Below, one piece after another: positions 25,150 to 38,900 of a stretch of DNA of 60,000 nt. Origin of the DNA: Lingula anatina (lineage: Eukaryota; Brachiopoda; Lingulata; Lingulida; Lingulidae); the NCBI RefSeq assembly GCF_001039355.2, contig NW_019776068.1, positions 177,705 to 237,704 of the forward strand, read 5' to 3'. Numbering within the stretch: position 1 is the stretch's first letter; the number at the start of each line of letters is the position of its first letter. The notes below the pieces were generated by a model that did no database searches, was not told the origin of the DNA, and was given only the letters and a program-made list of their open reading frames with translations. A program made the translations under genes and the position numbers.

Positions 25150-25562
25150 TTATTTACCAAAATATGAATTGGTGAAAGTTTAAATATCTCTCAGAGCATA
25201 AAATTCACGGTTTATATAAATCATTACTGTGAAGCTTTTCATTATTTAAAATAATTTTAAAACATGGTCCTTTTTTAGTTGCAATATGCTCCAAGAAATT
25301 TGTCTCAGCATAATGAATGATCCACGACTTCCGCCGGAAAGCAATGGCAAGAAACAAAAAAGTCCCCTTACAGAACACAGACTTCTTATACAAAATCTTG
25401 GTGATTGTCCAAATACAATTATAGTACATAATCAAAAGACCATAATAATGCATAAATCTCCAAAAATCAGGATATAAGAGGGAAAAATGGCGGATGAATT
25501 TTTATGGACGAGACAAATAGGTCATCGAGGTCTAACTAGGTCATTTGATGTCACGTGCAGCA
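25150..25562. promoter_or_regulatory. Shared upstream region between VPS41 and a divergent transcript
   Basis: This lies between the candidate minus-strand first exon and the VPS41 start. At 25,483-25,493 is AAAAATGGCGG, a YY1-type element in the plus orientation. Its ATG (25,487) opens an upstream frame that overlaps the VPS41 ATG in another frame and stops at 25,587 in unspliced RNA. There is no TATA box in an obvious place. Confidence 0.4.
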
Positions 25563-27924
25563 ATGGCCGAGAAAGAGCACTTGGTTAGTATGCTAAAATA
25601 TTTTAGGATATCATTTGTGTTTTAGAACGGTTCACTATGTACAAACTCATGTGACATTCAATCTGCTATACTGGTTGCTTTTCATTTCTACTTGGATCAA
25701 ATAGATATTGATGTACGCCCTCTGTAATGACTCGCCGAGTCGATGAAGTTCGAATTGTTTACATATTCCTCATGCTAATTTCCTAAGTTGTTTATTTCCT
25801 GATTACTGTTTTGTGGAAAATGTGATGACTGGCAATAAAGGAATACTTAAACGGTGTACTGGATATGCTATTACTATCCGAAAAAGTTCAGTTCTTTCAG
25901 CTTTGCCTGTTCTATTTAACCGAAGAGCGTCTTACAGTGACATTAGTTCTGTTCTATATTGACCCATTACAGTAGAGCCTGCGTCATCAAAACAAACGGC
26001 AGCCATGCTGGAGGGAGACAGGAATCGTCTGCTGCGCATGAACAAGCCATGTCTGTAGTTCAGTTTTCGTTTTCTGTATTTTTTTTCATATTTAACCGAG
26101 CAAAATGATGAATTACTGCAGGGTATTTAATCGAGAGAAGGTAACTTACTTTACAAGCATTCACAGACTGCCTGCAGTGGTAAAAACCCATGGTGAAGGA
26201 ACTAAAACCATAAACGGAGGAGAGACGGCGAGGTGGCTTTGAATCAAGACTCTTCGGAAAAGTAAAGGATAAAACTAATTTATTTTATAGCAAAGAATGA
26301 AGAGCCAACTGTGCAGATTTACCATAAAAGAAAAAAAAAAACAGTAGAACACCAAAGACCTAGGTGNGATGAAGGTAGGCTATAGTGAAGAGGTTAGTAT
26401 CAAGTTATCTCTGAAGCTCAGGGTGCCCCAGGATGACAAATATAGGAATGAAAAAAAAAAATTACACTTTGAGCTCATAAAATAATTTTTATTTTTGTTG
26501 TATGAAGTTACATAAGCAATGTTATGTATTTATTTTAAGCCTAGTGATGGTGGCTCCTCTGTAGAAGATGAAGGGAGCACAGAGGAGGAAGAGTCAGAGG
26601 AGGTACAGTTTTGGAAAGAAATATTGGCACTTTAGTAATATCCCCCATCACCATATAACTCTGTAAATTCCAATACCTTATTTAACTTAATTTGCATGGT
26701 GACTGTCTCCTCTACGTAAGTAAATGAGTTTGGCAAAATTATTTAATAATATATGAAAGAAAGATGAAAAATAAGTTGGTAAATTTCCCAAATTAATTTG
26801 TTGAAATAGCAGAGATGTTGATCAAAATTATCATCTAACTTAAGTTTGATTAGCATTGATGAGAGAGTTACAGGGTAAGGGGGGGAGGGTACTGCAAAAG
26901 TACTAAAATCTTAATAAATGAAAAATGTAAAAAATGTAAAAATAGAAATAGATACATGTAAATGAGGGACAGAGGAGAAGTAGAAAGGTGAAGTTAAACA
27001 TCCTTCTCTCCCCTTGCTTGGTATCCTGGATGTTTAGTAATAAACAAGCAGTTATAACCATGCCAAGACTTAACATTTCTTTCACATTGACTATAACAGT
27101 TGAAATGCTCACATTTTCTCTACTTTACTTCCATACAGTCTCAGATGATATTTATTTCACTATTTTGCTTCTGCCAATATACCTCTATCTCTGTGACAGG
27201 AAGTGGAACCAAAATTGAAGTATGAGAGAATCCAGAATGATCTTACAACCATTCTACAGAAAGAGGCTGCTAGTTGTATGGCAGTTCACCCAAAGGTAAA
27301 GCTATAGAAACGGTAAGGACTCCATCTTCTTAGTGGGGAAAATTATATTTTACTGCTACTGTATTTTTTATAATGAAAATCTTAAAGAGAGAACATTCCT
27401 ATAAAGTTGTAGCAACAAAACTAAAAAGCAGCCTACCTAGGCTTATAGTTCTGTTCTATATAGAAAAAGAACCACGTGCTATAAGGAAAAATGAACTTTA
27501 ATGATTCCAAAATTATGTAGCAGAAAGACAGATAATTTTCCTCATTGAAAAGATATAATTAATATATATGTTGAAATAACAGTAGAAACAACTTGACAGC
27601 ACCAAGTTATATATTAATTGATATCTGTTATTTATTTGTTTATTGATTTTTCTTTCAGTTCTTAGCCCTAGGTACTCACTGGGGAGGAGTGTATATATTA
27701 GATCACAGTGGTAACAACATCAGAAACAAGGAGAGGAATCCAGTAAGTTAATGTCTAAGTTTAACTCTGAATTTTGAATTCAATTCAAGTATTGACTGAT
27801 TGTCTCCATCAAGAGATGTGACGTACCAAGAAACAATTCTCTTCTGTATGTTCATGGGAATTCACTAGACTTCTGTTTTTTGATTATTCTCATTTTATTT
27901 ATCTTGTTACTTAAGTTATTCAAA

Positions 27925-27967
<43 letters not shown>

Positions 27968-30900
27968 ATAGATAAATATTATAAAAAATAAAAATAATAA
28001 GAATGAAAGAAAACTGAATATTATACATTTAGTTTTTTTTTTTTTACTTTTCAGCATTCCACCACAGTGAACCAAATCAGCATAGACAGCAACGGAGACT
28101 ACATGGCTAGCTGTTCAGATGATGGCAGGGTACGTGGTACGGTAATGGCTCTGTCATTTCAACAGGAAAAAATTATCAGTTTTTCATATATACATTAATA
28201 TTTGGAATCATTAAAAATGCATTTCTGTGTTGCGTGCTTTTAATGTATAGAATAAAACTATTTGGTAGTCTGCTTTATTACTTAAAAAGGTACAGTATCT
28301 GTAAAATTCATTATTTTCCTTGTTGAAGTGATCAAGCCATTACCATAGATTAAAAGTAAAATATTTAGAATTTTTCTTTGACCCTATTTAGCCAAACAAC
28401 TCCTAAAGATTTATGTGTTAAAAATTCTGGTATCTGGTAATGACTAAGTTTAAAGTTAATGGTACATTCCATGGGTCTTTAAATCCCAAAAATGCTTATT
28501 TTTTGCCATCAACAGCTTCTTATGAAGTCTTTCATACACCATGCAGAGTTTACAGTATCATTTCCCTCTTTCTTTATTTCTTCTTTCTATATACATATAC
28601 TTGGTTGAATCTTATATTCCCATCAGGTTGTCATCATAGGCCTGTATGGCTCAGACAATAATCAAGAGTTCCAGTTTGATCGTCCAATCAAAGCCGTGTC
28701 CCTGGACCCAGGATTTTACCGCCCTAACATGGGGCGACAGTACGTCACTGGAGACGAGAAGGTAAGAAGGATGGGGGGGACAACAGACTTCACTGATCAG
28801 ATAGTGTAGACACTGGTGTTTGTCTGGAGGGTGTTTGATTCATCTTAAATTGTAGGTGTAATACTGCCATTTTGCTTCATCTAACGACATTGAAAAATGT
28901 AGTTATTGATGAAATAAAGACACTCAGCCAGCCCCTGTCACCCACCCTGTCGGCTCTTATATATTTGCTAGTTGAATAAGCTCCCCCCCCCCCCCCCAGA
29001 TAAAACATACATACCCTGCCCCCTGTGGATATGCCAGTGTACTTAATACAGTGATATTTGCACCCAACAAACACAACACAATGTTCATTCTTCCAGCTCA
29101 CTCTTCATGAGAAAGGTTTCCTGAGTCGACACAAGACAACCATACTTCATGATGGGGAAGGTCCTATTAGGAATATCAAGTGGAGGTCATACTTCATTGC
29201 ATGGACAAATGATAGGGTGAGTTACCAATAAAAGAGCACTTGGAAATATCTTGTTATTATTTTTTATTATCTACAATTGGCTGAATAATATTCAAATAAA
29301 ATGATTACTATAAATTTATTTCTATATATTATTGCAATTTCTTTTCATTAATTATTTTTAATTTTATATTTGGGGTTTGAAAATGACAAGGACAGGTGAA
29401 TGAATCACACAAATGCAGATTTTAAAATTAAAATATTTATATATTGTCAATAGATATTTTTATCTCATTGTCTTTTATTTGATTTGATTCATTTTATCAA
29501 GGGTATTAAAGTATATGACATGAGCACCAAGCAAAGAATCACATACATCCAGAAAGACATTGATAAGAGGTAAATATATTATATAAAGGTTACAGAACAC
29601 ATTTTCATTTGAGTGCCAATATCTCACGAGTTTTTCGTATCCTCATCTGTTTTCAGTTAGATTGTTGGGAATGGAAAGCCTGTATAAAACAGGTTCTTCA
29701 ACACACTTGTTGTCAAACATGCACAATAAAAGAAGGAGTATAGAAAATTGTATTCATGTTTACTAGACCCTGTCAGTGCATCTGTGTTGTTTGATGACAG
29801 TTTTTGGCTCCCCCCTTTCTCTCCCTCTCTCTCTTAGAAACCCTAATAAACTTAAAGGGATAATAACTCTTCGTTTTGGCCAAAAAATGAATTTTCCTGG
29901 AGTAAACAACAATTTTCCCATACTTACCAATGGTTAATGAATCCATTTTTACATTCAAAGTTAGTCCCTGATTTTTTTCTAAAAAGTTTGGTTTTTTTGT
30001 TAAAATCTCTTAAGAGATTTTAACAGAGTATAGCCATCAATGGAGGTCACGTGGTCTAAAGACAAGCTCAGATATCAGAAAAAATAGGTATAACTGCCGT
30101 TTTTGTGGTAAGACAGAATATATTATATATCTATGAGTTATTCACAATGATTTTATTGTGAAATATGTAACTGCAGCCAGTAATGTTAGTTAGTGATTGC
30201 GATAGATGCTCTCACAAGATTGCGACGGAAGTATGCATTTTTTGTTTGCGTTTATTTTACTACGCGGGAAAATAAGTTCTGCACGAAGATAGCTTACTTA
30301 ACTTATCTTTTACACTTTGTGATTGTGTTTCTTTAAATTATTATTGTCTTTTGGTTTTCATTATTTACATTTTTGCAGTTAAACATATATATATTTTTTA
30401 CATTGTTAAAACGCAGTCATTTTTGTTCTTCCGGTACTATTTTTTGTTGTAAGATGTCCGAAACCATGTGGTTTCATGCAAAAGAGCGCTTTACATTTAA
30501 CAGATATTTCTTAAGTCAAGGTAATTTATTCTATCTTTTTTATTATATAACAATAGTTAAAGGCTAATAATTTAAAATGCAAAAGTAACAATAATGTCTA
30601 AACCTAGAAGTAAGTCTTATAACTTAAGTGTGTAAGCGAAAGCCCTTATTAGAAAAACTGTATAGCAAGTTAATGAGTATACTTAGATTGNATTTACATT
30701 TTTGCAGTTAAATATATACATATTTTTTACATTGTTAAAACGCAGTCATTTTTGTTCTTCCGGTACTATTTTTTGTTATAAGATGTCCGAAACCATGTGG
30801 TTTCATGCAAAAGAGCGCTTTACATTTAACAGATATTTCTTAAGTCAAGGTAATTTATTCTATCTTTTTTATTATATAACAATAGTTAAAGGCTAATAAT

Positions 30901-33900
30901 TTAAAATGCAAAAGTAACAATAATGTCTAAACCTAGAAGTAAGTCTTATAACTTAAGTGTGTAAGCGAAAGCCCTTATTAGAAAAACTGTATAGCAAGTT
31001 AATGAGTATACTTAGATTGTAACGCAACGAAAGGTAAAATAATAACGAACGAAGTCTAAGTACTATATTTGTTTATTATTACAGGATTACAGTAAAGGGT
31101 ATAGACATCAACGTTTTCACTGTTAAACTAATGGAGATCATGACTTGTATTTACGGAAGAATAAAAAGAATACAACTGCAATATGAGCCTCCGTTATAAA
31201 ATATAGATCTCATACGAAGAGTTATTATCCCTTTAAGTAAATATTCATGGTATAAGTTTATGGCTGTCTTCCTTTTACCAAATCATTTTGTTTGACCTAT
31301 TTTACAATCAATAACAGCAGTGCCATTTACTATTTCTAGCCTCCGCTCAGAAATCTACCGCTGTCATTTGAGCTGGAAGGATGATAGAACTCTTTTGATT
31401 GGCTGGGCTGACAAGGTCAAAATTTGCGTCATTCGGGAAAGGGACAGGAATGATGTCCGAGACCTGCCTAGTCGATATGTAGAAATAGGTGATAGCTGGG
31501 CATAGTGATGTATTTTTGTATACAGTAGAGGCAAAATTTCTTTGTAAGTAGCATGACTTAGCTTGAAGATAAATAATGTGTGTTAGACCTTTTCATTATA
31601 GTAAAGTTTAATTTTGTTAGATATTTAACAATTTCTCTTTGTATTCAGTGGCCATGTTTGATACAGATTTCTACATCTGTGGTATCGCACCAATGGCGGA
31701 CAAGCTAGTGTTGTTGACATATGAGAAAGAAGAAGTAACTGTGAGTGATAGTTTGATAATTGGTGTATTTCTCTTAATGTGCCCAATGTTTTTATCTTTA
31801 AGCTGGACACTTTTGATGGATTTTTATTAAAATTTTTGTTCATTTTAATTATTAAATAAATGTTGCTCAGAATTTCAAAAGATGATAACATCTTCAAAAA
31901 ATTTATGCATATAATGGCAGAAGGTTTCTGTCAGATCCCATCAGAAAAGAATTTAGAACAGAGCAAGCTGTTTCAAAACAAGTCTGTATCTTTGTCTATA
32001 AGACTTAATAACACTGAAGATACTGAAACTATTTTTAGGAGGGAGGCAAAGTGGTGGCAAACAGGCCCCACCTCCAAGTGATTGACCCCAAAGTTGACAG
32101 CTACGAGGAGATCTCCGATGATGCTCTTTCCATACGTGGATTCCAGGAGTATAGATGTAGTGATTACCATTTAGGTGAGAAGGTCATGTGTGGGGAAATT
32201 CTGGCTGTTGTTATGCTAGATGTGATTGTGCTAGACGTGACAATTTGGGGGGGGGGGGGGGGGGGTGATTGTTTTAGAAAATTTGCAAAGGGGTGTACAG
32301 ATTTGCCTGCTTTTATATACTTGTCCTAAGTTTTGTTTCTGTTTTATTTAACAGAGTCTATAATAGAAGAGAACCTGTTCTATATCATTAGTCCTAAAGA
32401 TGTGGTAGTGGCAAAACCAAGGGATCTGGATGACCATTTGGATTGGTTACTACAACATGAAATGTATGAGGTGTGTGTAAAGTAAAGTATTACTGCTAAT
32501 CGTGGATATTGGGATCATCATAGAGAGAGAGCGATGCAACCTTATATACATGCTTTGTGTAATAGAGCTTTCTGCATTTTTCCTTTGCAAAGCATCATGA
32601 ACAAAGCCACAAAGTTTCCCTGACTTTCCCCCAAGTACTTTACGTTACAAAGGAGCGTGCCAGACATTTAAGTTGCTTTAACTGAATGCAATTTAGCTAA
32701 ATTCCCCAAGGAGTTAGATTGATCCAGTTAGTGTTTTGAGGTTGTAGGAATGCTCCCAAAAAGACAGGCTAATCTTGCTGTCTGGATATGCCTTTGGTAC
32801 ACACAGAAAATGTCTTCATGTTCATCATTTATGTGTTTTATACCTTGTGTTAAAGTAACACTGAGATAGCAGATTATTCTTAAGGTTTACCTTTGAGTTA
32901 ACAACCCAGTGTATTAAAAAAAAAGTTTTGTTAATTTTTTCAGGAGGCCATGGAAGATGCATCAAAGAACAGCAGAGAGTTGAAGAGAAACTCATATCAG
33001 GTGGTGTGCCATGGTTTTAGACAGAATTTAAGATTTAAATGTCAAAGTATTCTTGATAAAATTAATAGTTTTCCTAGGGTCAAGTTTTATTAGTGTCTTG
33101 ATATAGACCTAATATAGGGAGGTGGGTTGACATGAAAAGTAACCCAACTCTCTATAGCTTCTTTTTCTCTGACACAGCCATGTAACAGAAATGATACAGT
33201 TTACCATAAAAAAAGTTTTAAAATGTGGTTGGATTTATGTTGGTGATAAAAATTTCTCTCTCTCTTTCTATCAGGAAATAGGCAGACTGTACCTGATGCA
33301 TCTTCTTGAAGAGAGAGAGTTTGAGGAGGCGGCCAAGCTCTGTGTGAAGATTCTCGGGAAGAGCAAGGAAGCTTGGGAGGATGCCATATACAAGTTTGCT
33401 CAGAGTAGACAACTTAGGGTGAGATAAAAATATTGAAAATATGAATGTTTTTTTTTTCTTTGTGAATATTTTTTTCTTACCTGCCTTGAGACAATACTTC
33501 AATATGCACAGGTGATTTTGATGCCATTTGTAAATTTTGATTTAATATGAAAGAATTATGGAAATATGACATTGTTCATTTGTCAATCGAACTTAAAAAG
33601 TTCAACAAATTTAAGAAGTTTACAAACTGCCGTTTAAGCATATTACAGTTAACACAGTCACCCCAGCCCCAACTGACATAATGGTGTCTATATATATCCA
33701 GGTCATAGCTCCATACATCCCCACAGGGAGGGGACAAGATGTCAAACTCAGTGAACCTATATATGAGATGGTGCTTAATGATTTCTTACAGTCAGATTAT
33801 GAGGTAGGACAGTCAAGATGTGTGTGTGCGTGTGTATGCATGTTTGTAATTTGTTCATCAATATGTTATATGTGTTTATGTTTGTATGTGTGTTTGCATG

Positions 33901-35850
33901 TCAAATTGATTCATTTTCATATTACAATATGATATATCATACTGCTATAGGTCTATCAGAAGTGAATATACTTCAAAGTAAGGTGGAGAAAACACTTAAA
34001 TGATCTGAAATTGCCCTAGATTTGGTGATTATACTTTCATATCCGGCTCAATGGAGTGACACATATACCTCTACTGTCTCAGTTTGAATATCTCTTAACT
34101 TAAAAGGATAATAACTCTTCGTTTTGTCAAAAAAATTAATTTTCCTGGAGTAAACAACAATTTTCCCATACTTACCAATGGTTAATGAATCCATTTTTAC
34201 ATTCGAAGTTAGACCCTGGTTTTTTTCTAAAAAGTTTTTTTTTTTCTGTAATAATCTCTCTTAAGAGATAATTACAGAGTATAGCCATCAATGGAGGTCA
34301 CGTGGTCTAAAGACAAGCTCAGATATCAGAATAATAGCTATAACTGCCAGTTATCTTGTACAACAGAATATATAATATTTCTATGAGTTGTTCACAATGA
34401 TTTTATTGTGAAATATAGATCTCATACAAAGAGTCATTATCCCTTTAACAACCTCTGTCAACAGAACCAGTAAAATATTTATCTGTAAATTTTATACAGA
34501 TTTTTATTTATTTTTGATGTCTTGGATTTTCATGATATCTTAATGTTTCAGGGTTTCAAACGGCGTATCAAGGAGTGGCCGCTGGGTCTGTACAACAATC
34601 AGGTGCTGGTAAATGCTGTCCTTGACCGGCTGGACAGTGACGAGACCAATATCACTCTACTGGAGTGTCTGGGAGAACTGTAAGTATTGTTGTATTTCAG
34701 ATTATTAGAAAATGGAGCCTTTATGAAAGTTTTTACTGGATTTTATTACATGGGGAACCTCAGCTGAAAAAAAATGGGGGTATTTCAAGTCACAGTGTTA
34801 TAGGTGGAATGGGGGTGGAGACGACAATTTTCATGTAGATACTGGTACTTTATATCAAGAACACGCAAAAGTGTTACAACCAGAAACATTAATTTCATCA
34901 TATAAAACACTGATGAGACTTTTCCGACTTTTGTCAGAATTCTGCCTTTTCAGGGTCATTTGGGTTATTCTTATGAAAGGTGTACCCTGAACCCCCGGCC
35001 AATTTTCCTACTTTTTCAGTAAAGACTGGTCTCATCCCTGATATATGACTGTGATAACATGAGATTTCATCTGATGCAACCATGAGTCATTCATCATTAC
35101 GCTGAAATGTATCTCAATATCTCATTCCAGTTATACCAATGCCAGGCAGTTTGACAAGTCTTTGGCAATATTTCTCAGGTAGAGAATAAGTGTAGTACAG
35201 TTTTCATTGAGTACATCATTGTGGAACCAAAATAAGTCTTAATGTGATTTGTAAATTGATTCATTTTACCCAGAATTTGGTTTTGCATAATAAAGAGTGA
35301 TATATTTGTCATAAATACTATACTATACTGCAGGGGCGGATTTAGGCCGTCTTCTGGGTCTTCCGGAAGACGGTCAGATTTTCAAGTTTACATTGACGGG
35401 TATCCAATTTTTCATGTTGGAAGATGGTCAAAATTGAAGGATGAATCAACAAAGATAATTTGGAAGACTGTCAGTAAATAGCTCTGGATCCGCCCCTGTA
35501 CTGATATGTTATATAAATGTAACACATTGTCAGCTTTTACCCATCTCAATTAAGTGTACAATACATGCCTAAGTCAGTGATTCAAAAACAAAACCTCTTT
35601 TATTCTAAAATTGAGAAGATAAATGAATCAAAACCTTTCTGTCATTACTTAAACCTGTCCTATCCTCACTCTTCTAACCATATTCCAGGTTACAGCATCC
35701 AGAGGTTTTCCAGCTAATTCACAAACATAACCTGTTTGACTCCATCGCTGACAAGATTGTCATGTTGATGAAGTTTAACAGAGAGAAGGCAGTCGAGATG
35801 TTTCTGGACAACATGGACAAAGTGCCGGTCAGTTTCAGACAACACAACTG

Positions 35851-35923
<73 letters not shown>

Positions 35924-38900
35924 GAGAGAGAGATACTTACATTAAAAAAGTTTTAATATCATATACTTGAGTGTCCTGTAAAATTGTAAGGTCGGCAATA
36001 GGTTAAAATTTTTATTTATGCAAAATATGACTTGATGACTTACCTCCTATTTTATGTTCTGACTTTTAGGAAGAACGAAATTGAGAGAAAAATATAAATG
36101 TGTGATTTATTTGATTTAAAATATTTAAATGATATTGTTAGTTTGGTATTTTTTCAAGCAAAATGTCAACCATTATTGTGTTTTGATTTTTTCCATGTAA
36201 TATTCCTCTTTGTTCAGATCAAGGAAGTTGTACATCAGCTGGAGAAAACACCTGAACTTCTTCATGTGGTGAGTGAAGTACAGTTTTTAAAAATTATTTT
36301 TATGCATGCTGCATTCAGGAACAAGTTCACTACTAATCAAGTTTATCACCTACTCAGTTTTATCACATAAAAGAGTGTGTCCATGTTTTATTAAAACCAT
36401 TTACACCAGGAACAATTTCTGAAAAAAAAAGAAGGAAAAAAAAAAACTTGACCTAGTTTTGTGACCTACTTTCAGTACCTGGACAGGCTGTTCCAGAAGG
36501 ACCACCACATTGGTCAAGAGTTCCATGCACTGCAAGTCAAACTGTATGCCGAGTACGACCGGTCAAAACTGCTGTCCTTCCTGCGTAGCAGCAACTACTA
36601 CCCTCTCCAGAAAGCCCTAGAGGAGTGCCAACAGAGACAGCTCTACCCTGAGATGGTGTTCCTGCTTGGTAAGACAGGGAGAGAGAGAGAGTGAAAAGAA
36701 ATCATCAAATAATACTGCAATTTGAGAAAATTAAATACGTTGTTAAAAAATGTTTTCTAGTGAAAAGTGTCATCCATATTCGATTGTGCTAGTTGCTAGT
36801 AATGTGTATTCTCGGAGGGACATATTATGTTATCTGAACTAGGAGATGACTGCTACTAAACCAGATTTTACCCTCAATTTTTGAGCCCAGTGGTCATACT
36901 GAAACTGACAGACTACAGAATAGACTGAATCAATTTAAATTAAACCAAAAAATGAGTTCTGTCATTTTACATAGCATGGAGAAATGATTTATATCACATG
37001 CTAACATCTGATGATCCACTTGAACTAGTACCTTAGAAAAATCCCACATTTTGACTAGTCTGGTTCTTAATATACTGGTCAACTGACTGGCACCAGTGAG
37101 TAAAAAGTGTCCAACTTGTTTCTTTAAGGTCGTATGGGGAACACCAAGCAGGCTCTGATGCTGATCACGCGAGAGCTGGGAGATGTCAGCCAAGCTATAG
37201 AGTTCTGTAAGGAACACAATGACCAGGACCTGTGGGATGACTTGATAGATTTCTCCATTGGGAAACCTTGTAAGTATTATGGCAATGGCTCTATCGTTCC
37301 AACCGGAAAAGTTGTGAATTTTGCAGATATTGTACGTTTTAAGTAAAAAATTCTTGAAATTAGAATGTTACTGTGGAGTGGAAGCAACACAATTGAAATG
37401 CAGACTACTTGATAGATCTGGCCCCCGTAACTCGAAAGCATCGCGCATTGTGACCGAGCGCAAGCATCTCGATTCCATAACTCGTCCATACTCGCCCCAT
37501 ATAATACAATGTAGCCTGTGATAAAGATGTGATAAAGCTATTCGCAATGCGCAATGCCTTCGAGTTACGGGGCCCTGTTCTATATGGTAATAGCACCAAA
37601 ATGCCACATAGAAATGTACTTTAAATGATTTCATAATTATGTAGCTGAAAAATTGATAACTTCTCCTGGTTGTATTATTATTATTATTAGTGTTATTATT
37701 ATTGTCATGAAGGTTAATGAATTCACAAATTTGGTAGCTAATGTTTCTTTATTGAAGTACAAAAGCACTTTCCCTTTTTATCACCTGGGTAGCTTTGAAT
37801 AAAGTAATAGCTACAAATACCTAGCTTTTAAAAAAAGAACCAACTTCAGATAATGATATCCAATTTTGGCCAAATTGAATTTTTAACTAAATCAATGTCT
37901 AAAAAAAAATCAGGAAATAAATCATCAAGCTTATGTGTGTGTTATGAGCTTTAATGTCTTATTCACTGAATTAAGTTGTTTTATTTCCATTCCAGTGTTC
38001 ATCAAGGGATTATTGAACAACATAGGGACTCACGTGGACCCCATCATCCTGATTAAAAAGATCCGAGAAGGCATGGAAATCCCAGGGCTACGAGATTCCC
38101 TGGTCAAGATTCTTCATGATTACAATTTACAGGTAAATACTGGAGGATAGGGGCGCTTTATAGAAATGAACAGGTGAAAAATACACCAGGTGACCAAAAT
38201 ATCATATTGAGTTAATACAGAAAGACGTGAAAAATATACTGAAGTGAGGAAAAATTATTGCAAATGTCTCTTTAAGATAATGCTAGATGAAAAAGCGTTT
38301 CTGGAGTAAAAGCTCTTGGTAGCTACATGCTACAGAAGACAAAGGGGAGGGCGGGAGCATAAGAGTATGACAGATAGCTTGGAAACTGCTTCCTTTTGAT
38401 AACTTTTAAGTTTTGATATGGATATAAATGTTTTAGATGTCATTGAGAGAGGGGTGTCAGAAGATTCTGGTGAAAGATTGTTATGGTTTATTGGAGCGTC
38501 TTGTCAAAACACAGAGAAGAGGAATATGTGTGGACAGTGAGTTATCTTTACTATAATTAGAAACTTAAAAAAATACTACCCAAATAGTCTTTCTTATTAA
38601 GCGTTACTGAAGCATAAATGGATACATAAAAAAAACTTTTTAAGAATATTACACAAATGGTCTTATTTAGTGTCATTGGAAGCATAAATAGATACAAAAC
38701 AAGTCCTAATTTACCCAAAAATATTTCCTTACATTTTTGCCTTGACTAGTTTCTCATTATATATATTAGAAAAAAATGAGAGAATTTCATGTGATTTCAG
38801 GTGAACTGAAGTGCCAGACTTGTCACAACACAATACTAGTCAGAGGTAGGCATCTGTTTGGTTGGAATTTATTACAGATCAACATTTTTCCACTTTAAGA

